Program-made: the position numbers and the translations under genes | From: Bacteroidota bacterium | GTDB lineage: Bacteria; Bacteroidota; Bacteroidia; Chitinophagales; Chitinophagaceae | Direction: 5' to 3' | Length of the DNA stretch: 11,674 nt | NCBI GenBank assembly: GCA_023436425.1 | Contig: JAEZJD010000269.1 | Location: forward strand, 1-11,674 | The notes under the pieces: model-generated | Seen by the model: the letters and a program-made list of their open reading frames with translations, nothing else | What the model was told of the DNA's origin: nothing | Database searches by the model: none | Shown here: positions 5,692 to 11,674 of the stretch, in pieces | Layout of the letters: each line of letters begins with the position of its first letter | Numbering within the stretch: position 1 is the first letter of the stretch

Positions 5692-6138
5692 ATGGAAATT
5701 ATTTTAATTCAGGATGTAGATAATCTTGGTGGCAAAAATGAGCTGGTGAAAGTGAAAAACGGCTATGCCCGTAACTTTCTCATTCCCCGCGGGCTGGCTG
5801 TAGAGGCTAATCCATCTAACAGAAAGCAGCTTGAGGAAAGAATGAAAGTTGCTAAAAAGAAAGAAGACCAAATGCTGGCTCAAATCAGCAGCGTGATAGC
5901 AAAACTCCAGGAATCGCCGCTGAAAGTAGGTGCAAAAACCGGCACGAGCGGAAAGATCTTTGGAAGCGTTACTCCGCTGCAGATCAGCCGTGCCATTCGC
6001 GATCAGAAAGGATATGAAATTGACCGCAAGAAGATCAACATTAATGAAGAAGTCAAAGAATTGGGCACCTACAAAGCCACTGTTGATTTCGGCAACGGGC
6101 AGAATGCAGACGTCGAGTTCGAAGTTGTTGGTGAATAA
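5692..6138 (+). CDS. rplI: 50S ribosomal protein bL9
   Basis: A large-subunit protein that binds 23S rRNA near the L1 stalk base. From the ATG at 5692 the product has 148 residues, matching the family. The N-terminal RNA-binding domain MEIILIQDVDNLGGKNELV and VKNGYARNFLIPRGLA (about residues 20-35) is unmistakable. A long charged connecting helix (about 42-72) follows, then the C-terminal domain with GKIFGSVTPLQIS and a final strand ending in DVEFEVVGE. An upstream in-frame TTG at 5662 would add ten residues with no family counterpart and is rejected. No Shine-Dalgarno sequence precedes the ATG. It is the last gene of the operon and has a strong terminator 31 bases after its stop. Confidence 0.97.
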   Translation: MEIILIQDVDNLGGKNELVKVKNGYARNFLIPRGLAVEANPSNRKQLEERMKVAKKKEDQMLAQISSVIAKLQESPLKVGAKTGTSGKIFGSVTPLQISRAIRDQKGYEIDRKKININEEVKELGTYKATVDFGNGQNADVEFEVVGE

Positions 6139-6168
6139 TTTAAAGAATCGAATTTTAGATTGCAACGG

Positions 6169-6198
6169 AGCAGAGGAACCCTTTCCTCTGCTTTTTTT
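6169..6198 (+). terminator. Intrinsic terminator after rplI
   Basis: A 10 bp perfect stem, AGCAGAGGAA with TTCCTCTGCT, a 4-base loop CCCT, and a run of seven T at 6192-6198. It ends the rpsF-rpsR-rplI operon. Confidence 0.92.
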
Positions 6199-6220
6199 AT
6201 GCGATGTCGAAAAATCTCTT

Positions 6221-6253
6221 TTTGTAAATCCGCTGGAATATTTATTATATTCG
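6221..6253 (+). promoter_or_regulatory. Promoter of the RRM protein gene
   Basis: TTTG at 6221-6224 is followed after 21 bases by TATATTCG at 6246-6253, matching TAnnTTYG. The predicted start near 6259 gives a leader of about 100 bases. Confidence 0.45.
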
Positions 6254-6258
6254 TTACG

Positions 6259-6358
6259 CTATTTGTGTTCTGTCAGTTTCATGGTTCTATGAACAACAAA
6301 AGTGTTCATCGTTTCTTGTTGGCTGTAAACACGTGTTTTGTTTTCTAAAATCTCAAAA
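6259..6358 (+). promoter_or_regulatory. Structured leader of the RRM gene with alternative hairpins
   Basis: ATGAACA (6289-6295) pairs with TGTTCAT (6303-6309), 7 bp with a 7-base loop. The same GAAC (6291-6294) can instead pair with GTTC just upstream (6284-6287), so the two hairpins exclude each other. Further on lies a perfect 12-base palindrome, AAACACGTGTTT, at 6327-6338. Long folded leaders are common for cold-responsive mRNAs; a role here is inferred. Confidence 0.35.
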
Positions 6359-6751
6359 ATGAACATTTACGTTGGAAATCTCAGCTGGGGCCTTAAAGAT
6401 GAGGATCTCGCTAACTTATTCACCCCTTACGGTGAAGTCGCTTCGGCAAAAATTGTGATGGACAAATTCACTCAACGCAGCAAAGGCTTTGGCTTTGTTG
6501 AAATGCCAAACGATGAACAGGCGCAGGCAGCCATTGCGCAGTTGAACGGCAGCGAAGTGGAAGGCAGAAATTTGGTAGTCAATGAATCTCGTCCTAAAGA
6601 AGGCGGTGAAGGCGGCTTTAAGAAAAGAAGCTTTGGTGGCGGCGGTGGCGGCTACAAAAAAGGTGGCGGCGGATTCAATCGCGGCGGCAATGGCGGCGGT
6701 GGTGGCTACAACCGTGGCGGCGGCGGTGGCGGATATCGCGACAACTACTAA
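6359..6751 (+). CDS. Glycine-rich RRM RNA-binding protein
   Basis: A single RNA recognition motif followed by a glycine-rich tail, 130 residues in all. RNP2 is IYVGNL at 3-8 and RNP1 is KGFGFVEM at 42-49; the fold runs to about residue 78 (GRNLVVNESRP). The tail 82-130 is almost all Gly with Lys, Arg, Phe, Tyr and Asn in GGGGY and GGGGF units. The same architecture is found in cyanobacterial Rbp proteins and in Bacteroidota RBPs thought to act as global RNA binders or chaperones. An upstream in-frame TTG (6338) would add seven residues before the RNP2 strand; the ATG at 6359 fits the family start. No Shine-Dalgarno sequence is seen. It is a single-gene unit between two terminators. Confidence 0.93.
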   Translation: MNIYVGNLSWGLKDEDLANLFTPYGEVASAKIVMDKFTQRSKGFGFVEMPNDEQAQAAIAQLNGSEVEGRNLVVNESRPKEGGEGGFKKRSFGGGGGGYKKGGGGFNRGGNGGGGGYNRGGGGGGYRDNY

Positions 6752-6775
6752 TTAACACACACATGAATATTTGTA

Positions 6776-6799
6776 AGTCCTGCTGATGCAGGACTTTTT
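6776..6799 (+). terminator. Intrinsic terminator after the RRM gene
   Basis: AGTCCTGC (6776-6783) pairs perfectly with GCAGGACT (6788-6795) around the loop TGAT, followed by a T-run to 6799. The core stem-loop is a variant of the hairpin at 5628-5643. Confidence 0.85.
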
Positions 6800-6842
6800 A
6801 GTTTTGGGGAACAACGTTTGCATCATTAAGTAAAAAGTTTAA

Positions 6843-7613
6843 ATGTTTATCCCCGTAGGCGATGATAACCGCGACAGAACAACCACACCCTATGTAAATT
6901 ATTTTTTCATTCTCGTCAACGTTGCAGTCTTCATTTTTTTACAACGTTGGGGGAATGACCTTGATTTCACTTTTGCCTACGCTACCGTACCTGCAGAAAT
7001 ATTATCCGGACGCGACCTGGTTACCGATGCAAAGATTCTTGTAGACCCACTCACCGGCGACAGATTAGTGATGCCCGGGTTGATGCCCACAAACATTCCG
7101 GTATATCTCACTTTGGTTACGTCCATGTTCATGCACGGTGGCACTGCGCACCTTTTAGGCAACATGCTGTACCTCTGGATTTTCGGCGACAACCTGGAAC
7201 ACGCAATGGGTCACCGCAGATACTTTTTCTTTTACCTTATGTGCGGCGTGCTTGCCAGCTTAAGTCACGTTTTCGTTACATCCGCACTCAACCAAAGTCA
7301 GCTTATACCCAGCCTCGGCGCCTCCGGTGCCATTTCGGGTGTGCTTGGTGGTTATCTACTAATGTTTCCCACAAGAAGAGTTCACCTTTGGATCTTCTGG
7401 GGAATATTTGCTGTACCGGCCTTTATCGCCGTTGGTCTTTGGTTTGTTTTCCAGATCATCAGCGGAATGGGAATGCTTGGCGGAGAAGAAGCTGCCGGCG
7501 GGGTAGCTTACGCAGCACACATTGGCGGGTTTGTGGCAGGATTGGTGCTGGTAAAAATGTTTGCAAGAAAACCTGCCACCGTTTTATACGAGGAAACTGA
7601 ACCTCGCTGGTAA
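6843..7613 (+). CDS. Rhomboid-family intramembrane serine protease
   Basis: An inner-membrane protease that would cut membrane-anchored proteins within the bilayer. It has 256 residues and at least six hydrophobic segments. The catalytic dyad is visible: Ser161 in SLGASGAISGVLGG and His226 in AYAAHIGGFVAG; Asn107 in HLLGNMLYLWIFGDNLE (103-119) would line the oxyanion hole. A long hydrophilic insertion (about 36-88) lies between the first helix and the catalytic part, as in several bacterial rhomboids that begin IPVGDDN. The ATG at 6843 comes 44 bases after the RRM terminator; I could not find a convincing promoter in that gap. Its last 30 bases overlap, tail to tail, the end of the lipid kinase gene. 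Substrate unknown. Confidence 0.93.
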   Translation: MFIPVGDDNRDRTTTPYVNYFFILVNVAVFIFLQRWGNDLDFTFAYATVPAEILSGRDLVTDAKILVDPLTGDRLVMPGLMPTNIPVYLTLVTSMFMHGGTAHLLGNMLYLWIFGDNLEHAMGHRRYFFFYLMCGVLASLSHVFVTSALNQSQLIPSLGASGAISGVLGGYLLMFPTRRVHLWIFWGIFAVPAFIAVGLWFVFQIISGMGMLGGEEAAGGVAYAAHIGGFVAGLVLVKMFARKPATVLYEETEPRW

Positions 7614-8432
7614 ACACGTTACATTGAACTCTCTTGCTGCGAAATACTCTCCATCAACATGTGCGTGAATTTCTTTGGCAGCTTCGATAACAACCGAATC
7701 TGTTTGTTGGTATTTAACGAAAGGCAGATCCAGATGCTTTCCTTTTTCAATCAGGGGCAGGTACTTCATCCTTTGTATTGAATGAACATTGCGCACAATT
7801 GAAACATCTAAAAAACCATCATTAACCAAAGCTTTCGGTGTTACGTAAAATCCACCGCCCGTTCTTTTTCCATTGCTCACGCTCACCATCAAACAATTGT
7901 AGTTACCAAGGAATTCGCTGCAAGTGATGTGGCATTGAAAGGAATCGAAGAAAAATATATTTCGGAGCACGGCCATCATGTAAGACGTTTTACCCGGCCG
8001 TTTTTGCTTGCCGGTGAGGTCTTTAGACACCTTTGCATCGAAACCGATGCCCAGGATATTTATAAACAACTTGTCGTTGCATTTACCTGCGTCAACTTTT
8101 GTTATCGTTCCTGACAGCACCTGATCCACCTGTTGTTCCATCTGCATCCCTCCATATAACATCCAGTGAAAATCGTTTCCGGTGCCGCCTTTGAAAATAG
8201 TCAACGCCTTTGTTTCCTGCGGATAATGATTAATAAAATAGTTTAGGGTGCCATCGCCGCCAACAAGCCACACTTCTGAATAAGCTTCAAAGCTTATCGG
8301 CCATTGGTGAGGAAATTCGGTATGAGAAACGCCCATGCCTGTTAGCAGCAGCGCAATATCTGCTGAAACCGATAAAGCTTTTTCGCTCGTTGGGTTTGGA
8401 AGAATTGCAATATTTTTTTCCCGCAAATTCAA
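7584..8432 (-). CDS. Diacylglycerol/lipid kinase family protein (DagK catalytic domain)
   Basis: A soluble or membrane-associated kinase that would phosphorylate a lipid alcohol such as diacylglycerol or a sphingoid base. Visible motifs: NPTS near the N-terminus (13-16), nucleotide-binding GGDGT at 58-62, GGTGNDF at 82-88, INILGIGFDA at 124-133, the GGGFYVTPKALVNDGFLDV block at 192-210, and HVDGE at 258-262. The length (282) and motif order fit the YegS/DgkB group. The start is odd: no ATG exists between the upstream stop codon and the kinase core, and the first in-frame Met (33) lies after the conserved NPTS strand. TTG at 8432 or TTG at 8426 is the probable start. It sits right behind a terminator-like hairpin and 50 bases after the DUF2807 gene on the same strand. 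The C-terminus overlaps the rhomboid gene. Confidence 0.88.
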   Translation of the reverse strand: MNLREKNIAILPNPTSEKALSVSADIALLLTGMGVSHTEFPHQWPISFEAYSEVWLVGGDGTLNYFINHYPQETKALTIFKGGTGNDFHWMLYGGMQMEQQVDQVLSGTITKVDAGKCNDKLFINILGIGFDAKVSKDLTGKQKRPGKTSYMMAVLRNIFFFDSFQCHITCSEFLGNYNCLMVSVSNGKRTGGGFYVTPKALVNDGFLDVSIVRNVHSIQRMKYLPLIEKGKHLDLPFVKYQQTDSVVIEAAKEIHAHVDGEYFAAREFNVTCLPARFSFLV

Positions 8433-8454
8433 AAGGAAGTGGCTTGCACTTCCT
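8430..8454 (-). terminator. Hairpin between DUF2807 and lipid kinase genes
   Basis: On the minus strand AGGAAGTG (8454-8447) pairs perfectly with CACTTCCT (8441-8434) around a 5-base loop, followed by a short T-run TTTT. It looks like a terminator for the DUF2807 gene. The kinase TTG start lies in that T-run, so the hairpin could instead, or also, control initiation of the kinase. Confidence 0.5.
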
Positions 8455-8482
8455 CTAAAATAAATATTCTATTGATGAGCAG

Positions 8483-9202
8483 TTAACCTACTTTCTCCAC
8501 ACTGCCCGAACCTGCAATGTGTTGCTTCAGCGTTGGATTTCCGCGGTATTGAATAGTGCCACTACCGGAAATATTTACATCAAGGTTTTTGTTGGCGGTT
8601 ACTTGTGCATCTGCCGAACCTGCGAGACTAACATCGGCGTTATCAGTTATCAGATCAAAAGAGCGTACTTCGCCTGAGCCTTCAACATTTACAGAAAAAT
8701 TTGTTGCGGTTCCGCGCAGTGCTACCGAACCGCTTCCGGCAATAATAGCTGAGAGCCTGGAGACATTCACCTGCATTTTCACATCACCCGAACCCGACAC
8801 TGAAATTTTCAGCTCTTGAGAACCGGTGATTGCATTTTCTGTTGAGACATTCCCGGAACCTTCAACCACTACTTCTCTGAACACGGGTGCGGCGGCATAG
8901 ATCACAATGTCGCGGGAGGGATCAAGGTTATAACCGCTTTTGGTTTTCACAACCAGTGTATTTCCCTCCACATGTGTTTCGATAAACTCAAACAGATTTT
9001 CATCGGCACTGACCCTCACCGATGCTTGCTCACTTTGAATAATGACAACATTCATGTCACCGAGTGTCTCAACACCATCAAAGGAGCCAACATTAATATT
9101 TTTTGTAACTACGTTGCCATTGCCCCTCACCCGCTCACCTCCTAAAAACTCGCATGATGAAATAAGGATGCAAACAACAAAAGATAAAAGAGCTATTCTC
9201 AT
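8483..9202 (-). CDS. Lipoprotein with head-GIN domain (DUF2807)
   Basis: A 239-residue predicted lipoprotein: MRIALLSFVVCILISSC has a hydrophobic signal and a lipobox with Cys17. The family head-GIN domain begins at about 27 (GNGNVVTKNINVGSFDGVE) and contains a repeated Gly-Ser-Gly turn, VEGSGNV, VSGSGDV, IAGSGSV, VEGSGEV, LAGSADA, ISGSGTI and IAGSGSV, at about residues 115, 137, 156, 175, 195, 213 and 231. The 18-22 residue spacing suggests a right-handed beta-helix, one rung per repeat; the fifth copy has lost the second Gly. The family is widespread in Bacteroidota and is labelled a putative adhesin, but a function is not established. The ATG at 9202 is chosen because it gives a complete signal peptide. 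I see only a weak promoter match upstream (TACCTTCA on the minus strand at 9233-9226). Confidence 0.9.
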   Translation of the reverse strand: MRIALLSFVVCILISSCEFLGGERVRGNGNVVTKNINVGSFDGVETLGDMNVVIIQSEQASVRVSADENLFEFIETHVEGNTLVVKTKSGYNLDPSRDIVIYAAAPVFREVVVEGSGNVSTENAITGSQELKISVSGSGDVKMQVNVSRLSAIIAGSGSVALRGTATNFSVNVEGSGEVRSFDLITDNADVSLAGSADAQVTANKNLDVNISGSGTIQYRGNPTLKQHIAGSGSVEKVG

Positions 9203-9285
9203 AAGTTTTTAGTTTTTGACGATGTGAAGGTAAATGAGGTTACAATAAAATCTATGTTGCCTATCAGCTCACTTTCACAGTTTTG

Positions 9286-9293
9286 TATCTTCG
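9286..9293 (+). promoter_or_regulatory. Promoter -7 element of fabH
   Basis: TATCTTCG matches TAnnTTYG, 19 bases before the fabH ATG, giving a predicted leader of about 13 bases. The nearest upstream TTG (9257-9259) is 26 bases away, too far for a normal -33 element. Confidence 0.4.
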
Positions 9294-9312
9294 TAGGCTT
9301 TAAAAGTTCCAA

Positions 9313-10311
9313 ATGCCAAATAGCCAACGGATCACTGCAGCCATCACAGCAGTTGGGGGCTACGTTCCCGAAACAAAGCTGACAAATTTCGATTTTGAAA
9401 AGATGGTTGATACGAATGATGAATGGATTAGGTCGCGGACGGGCATCGAGGAAAGAAGGATTTTGAAAGAGCCCGGCAAAGGCACTTCCGATTTGGCCGC
9501 TCCTGCTATTTTACAACTTTGCGAACGCAGAGGAATTTCACCGGAAGAAATCGATTGTATCATTTGCGCCACTGTCACTCCTGACATGGTGTTTCCTGCC
9601 ACCGCAAATATTGTTTCCGATAAAGTGGGCGCAAAGAACGCGTGGGGATTCGATGTGGAGGCTGCGTGTTCGGGATTTTTGTATTCACTGACAGTGGGAG
9701 CAGCGCTTATTGAAAGCCGCCGCTGCAAAAAAGTAGTTGTTGTAGGTGCGGATAAAATGAGTTCTATAATTGATTACACTGACAGAACCACCTCAATTCT
9801 TTTTGGCGACGGCGCTGGTGCCGTTTTGCTGGAGCCAAACACAGAAGGGTATGGTGTTTTGGACAGCATTCTGCGGAGCGACGGCAGCGGGCGGGAGTTT
9901 TTGCATATGAAGGCAGGCGGTTCTTTGAAACCCGCATCTGCTGAAACGGTTGCGAACAAAGAACATTTCATTTTTCAGGATGGCCAACCGGTTTTTAAAG
10001 CAGCAGTAAAAGGAATGGCGGACGTGAGCGCCGAACTGCTGGAGAGAAATGGTTTGACCGGAGATGATATTGCCTGGCTCGTGCCTCATCAGGCAAACAA
10101 ACGAATTATTGATGCGACGGCTAATCGCATGGGACTTTCTCACGATAAAGTGATGTTGAACATTAGCAGGTACGGAAATACTACTGCGGCTACCATACCA
10201 CTCTGCTTGTGGGAATGGAAGCACGACCTGAATAAAGGTGATCTTATTGTGCTTGCGGCATTTGGCGGAGGATTCACATGGGGTGCCACTTTGGTAAAAT
10301 GGGAGTATTGA
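9313..10311 (+). CDS. fabH: 3-oxoacyl-ACP synthase III
   Basis: Starts fatty-acid synthesis by condensing an acyl-CoA primer with malonyl-ACP. It has 332 residues, the usual length. The catalytic triad is intact: Cys119 in VEAACSGFLYSL, His259 in VPHQANKRII and Asn289 in SRYGNTTAATIPL. The C-terminal GGGFTWGATLVKW (318-330) is typical. The N-terminal ITAVGGYVPE and DTNDEWIRSRTGIEERRI (33-50) are diagnostic of FabH rather than FabB/FabF. In Bacteroidota the enzyme often takes branched-chain primers; I cannot read the primer preference here. The usual rpmF-plsX partners are not beside it; the gene stands alone between the divergent DUF2807 gene and mdh. The ATG at 9313 has no Shine-Dalgarno sequence. 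Confidence 0.95.
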   Translation: MPNSQRITAAITAVGGYVPETKLTNFDFEKMVDTNDEWIRSRTGIEERRILKEPGKGTSDLAAPAILQLCERRGISPEEIDCIICATVTPDMVFPATANIVSDKVGAKNAWGFDVEAACSGFLYSLTVGAALIESRRCKKVVVVGADKMSSIIDYTDRTTSILFGDGAGAVLLEPNTEGYGVLDSILRSDGSGREFLHMKAGGSLKPASAETVANKEHFIFQDGQPVFKAAVKGMADVSAELLERNGLTGDDIAWLVPHQANKRIIDATANRMGLSHDKVMLNISRYGNTTAATIPLCLWEWKHDLNKGDLIVLAAFGGGFTWGATLVKWEY

Positions 10312-10487
10312 TCCCGCTTGTAAACAACATGTTGCTTTGCGCTTGCGTCTACTGTGATCGGCGCAAAATGCACAAGAGAAGCCTCATAGTAGCAATGGCG
10401 GTTGCTTCATGATAAATCTCATTATTCAATTTGGTCATTCGCTTACTTTTGCAGCCAAATAATTTCTCTTACCATAAATCAATTCAG
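10312..10487 (+). other. fabH-mdh spacer with inverted repeats
   Basis: No gene is seen in these 176 bases. TTTGCGC (10336-10342) and GCGCAAA (10361-10367) form a perfect 7 bp inverted repeat with an 18-base loop, without a T-run after it. AGCAA/TTGCT at 10391-10406 could form a second small stem, and CAACATGTTG at 10325-10334 is a palindrome. A standard fabH terminator is not evident. Confidence 0.4.
10444..10451 (+). promoter_or_regulatory. Promoter -7 element of mdh
   Basis: TACTTTTG is a perfect TAnnTTTG and gives a predicted leader of about 30 bases before the ATG at 10488. No TTG at the expected -33 distance; the nearest TTTG (10430-10433) is only 10 bases upstream. Confidence 0.45.
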
Positions 10488-11417
10488 ATGAAAATTACTG
10501 TAGTTGGAGCAGGCGCTGTAGGTGCTACCGTGGCGGACAATATCGTTAGAAAAGAATTATGTCACGAATTAGTTCTGCTAGACATTAAAGAAGGTTTGGC
10601 AGAAGGAAAAGCGCTGGATATGACGCAGACTGCTGCGCTACTTGGCTTCGATACAAAAGTAACGGGTAGCACTAACGATTACGGCAAAACGAAAGGTTCT
10701 GAAGTGGTGGTGATCACATCGGGACTGCCGCGCAAGCCGGGAATGACTCGTGAAGAATTGATCGGTACGAACGCAAACATCGTAAGAACTGTAACTAAAA
10801 ACATCCTTGATAATTCGCCTGAGGCAATCGTCATTGTGATCAGCAATCCAATGGACACGATGACGTACCTGACGATGAAAGAAAGTGGTATTGCAAAAAA
10901 TAAAGTAATCGGAATGGGCGGCATTCTCGATAGCGCTCGTTTCAAATGCTACCTGAGCATGGCATTGAATTGTTCGCCTAACGATCTAAATGCAATTGTG
11001 ATTGGTGGTCATGGCGATACAACTATGATTCCGTTGATCCGTTTTGCTACGTGGAACAGTGTTCCGGTTTCGAATTTTCTGAGCGATGAAGAACAGAAGA
11101 AAGTTGTTGCCGACACAATGGTGGGCGGCGCTACACTTACTAAATTGATCGGAACATCTGCATGGTATGCTCCGGGTGCTGCAGGTGCTGCTTTAGTCGA
11201 AAGCATTGTTCGCGATGAGAAAAGACTATATGCATGCTCCGTAGCAGTTGACGGCGAGTACGGACAGAATGATATATGTATTGGTGTGCCGGTGGTGATT
11301 GGAAGAAATGGTTGGGAAAAAATCGTCGATTATAAACTAAATGAAGAAGAGCAGGGACTTTTCAGCAAAGCTGCAGACGCTGTGCGCAGCATGAACGATG
11401 TGCTGAAGACATTGTAA
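10488..11417 (+). CDS. mdh: Malate dehydrogenase (LDH-like type)
   Basis: NAD-dependent interconversion of malate and oxaloacetate in the TCA cycle. From the ATG at 10488 the product has 309 residues and begins MKITVVGAGAVGATVAD, with the Rossmann GAGAVG at 7-12 and Asp32, which favours NAD over NADP. MDH rather than lactate dehydrogenase is indicated by GLPRKPGMTREEL at 79-91, with the substrate Arg82 and Arg88; further active-site residues are Asn120, Asp148 and Arg151 in GGILDSARF and catalytic His175 in GGHGDTTM. This is the tetrameric LDH-like group usual in Bacteroidota. An upstream in-frame TTG at 10431 would add nineteen residues ahead of the Rossmann strand and would begin before the promoter -7 element, so it is rejected. 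No Shine-Dalgarno sequence. A strong bidirectional terminator follows. Confidence 0.96.
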   Translation: MKITVVGAGAVGATVADNIVRKELCHELVLLDIKEGLAEGKALDMTQTAALLGFDTKVTGSTNDYGKTKGSEVVVITSGLPRKPGMTREELIGTNANIVRTVTKNILDNSPEAIVIVISNPMDTMTYLTMKESGIAKNKVIGMGGILDSARFKCYLSMALNCSPNDLNAIVIGGHGDTTMIPLIRFATWNSVPVSNFLSDEEQKKVVADTMVGGATLTKLIGTSAWYAPGAAGAALVESIVRDEKRLYACSVAVDGEYGQNDICIGVPVVIGRNGWEKIVDYKLNEEEQGLFSKAADAVRSMNDVLKTL

Positions 11418-11438
11418 ACTTTGCATACATAAGAAAAG

Positions 11439-11466
11439 AAAAAAGGAGGCGATTGCCTCCTTTTTT
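11439..11466. terminator. Bidirectional terminator between mdh and the T9SS gene
   Basis: AAAAAAGGAGGC (11439-11450) and GCCTCCTTTTTT (11455-11466) form a perfect 12 bp inverted repeat around GATT. The T-run serves mdh on the plus strand and the matching A-run gives a T-run for the convergent gene on the minus strand, whose stop codon overlaps the last bases of the repeat. Confidence 0.9.
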
Positions 11467-11674
11467 AGTATACAACCAGCTTTTGCGCAAAGCTCATCCC
11501 ATCGTCGGTGACTGCACGTATCAAATACATCCCTTTTGACAGCGACAACCCTGGAATTTCGCTGGACAGATTATTTAGATTCATTCGTTTGATCAGCATC
11601 CCCGTGTTATTGTAGATCGAAAGGTTTATCTGACCGGCCGAGGAAGTTATCAGATTAATGGTCTGGTTCTGCCG
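11465..11674 (-). CDS. C-terminus of a secreted protein with type IX sorting domain
   Basis: Only the last 69 residues lie in the window; the gene continues past its right edge. On the minus strand the frame ends with GQINLSIYNNTGMLIKRMNL, then SLSKGMYLIRAVTDDGMSFAQKLVVY and a stop. This is the Por/T9SS type A C-terminal sorting domain: strand-rich, with the KGMYLIR segment and the closing KLVV. It directs export across the outer membrane by the type IX secretion system and attachment or release at the surface, after which the domain is removed. The cargo part, and so its function, cannot be seen. Its presence is good evidence for a Bacteroidota host that has type IX secretion. Confidence 0.88.
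   Translation of the reverse strand, partial: RQNQTINLITSSAGQINLSIYNNTGMLIKRMNLNNLSSEIPGLSLSKGMYLIRAVTDDGMSFAQKLVVY

Noticed and set aside
6160..6348. Plus-strand open frame of 62 codons before the RRM gene
   Set aside because: It begins inside the rplI terminator and spans the RRM promoter and leader; composition is that of untranslated AT-rich DNA.
7241..7600. 119-codon frame inside the rhomboid gene
   Set aside because: It is out of frame with a clearly intact rhomboid protease, and its product is rich in Arg and Cys with no recognisable motif.
9793..10224. 143-codon minus-strand frame opposite fabH
   Set aside because: A shadow of a strongly conserved gene with all catalytic residues; no independent start signal or family match.
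10431..10487. Upstream TTG start for mdh
   Set aside because: It lies upstream of the promoter -7 element and adds residues before the Rossmann strand that normally begins the protein.
1..11674. Defence island, mobile element, CRISPR array or tRNA
   Set aside because: The genes are housekeeping, envelope or small conserved families with similar composition; no direct-repeat array, transposase, integrase or tRNA-like cloverleaf was noticed on reading either strand.

Overview
The window looks like ordinary chromosome from a member of the phylum Bacteroidota, probably near Chitinophagales/Sphingobacteriales. Four signs support this. The last gene, cut by the window edge, ends in a type IX secretion (Por) C-terminal sorting domain. 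Good matches to the Bacteroidota promoter (TTTG, then about 17-21 bases, then TAnnTTTG or TAnnTTCG) sit before many genes. Shine-Dalgarno sequences are nearly absent. The gene families (DUF2807 head-GIN lipoprotein, DUF922, glycine-rich RRM protein, LDH-like malate dehydrogenase, dNK-type nucleoside kinase) are typical of the phylum. I see no phage, insertion sequence, CRISPR array, tRNA or rRNA.

Layout. Positions 1-541 (minus) hold the N-terminal half of a class 2 dihydroorotate dehydrogenase, divergent from a fadA-type thiolase (623-1798). TrpS follows (1911-2915), then a deoxynucleoside kinase with a small uncharacterised gene 14 bases behind it (3020-4071). That gene abuts tail to tail, with no spacer, a secreted DUF922 putative metallopeptidase on the minus strand (4072-4662). 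A ribosomal protein operon comes next: rpsF-rpsR-rplI (4962-6138), with its own promoter, a structured leader and a strong terminator. An RRM protein (6359-6751) has a long structured leader and its own terminator. A rhomboid protease (6843-7613) overlaps by 30 bases, tail to tail, a lipid kinase (7584-8432, minus). Upstream of the kinase on the same strand is a DUF2807 lipoprotein (8483-9202). Divergent from that is fabH (9313-10311), followed by mdh (10488-11417), a bidirectional terminator, and the C-terminus of a secreted T9SS cargo protein (11465-11674, minus).

The genes cover central metabolism (pyrimidine synthesis, beta-oxidation, fatty-acid initiation, TCA cycle), translation (TrpS, S6, S18, L9), nucleotide salvage and the envelope. 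Nothing in the protein content indicates a novel multi-gene system. The points most worth a second look are regulatory: a full AGGAGG ribosome binding site before rpsR in an otherwise SD-poor window; a hairpin at the predicted 5' end of the rpsF transcript; a lipid kinase with no usable ATG whose apparent TTG start lies right after a terminator-like hairpin; alternative hairpins in the RRM leader; and two related intergenic hairpins that differ by a compensatory base pair.
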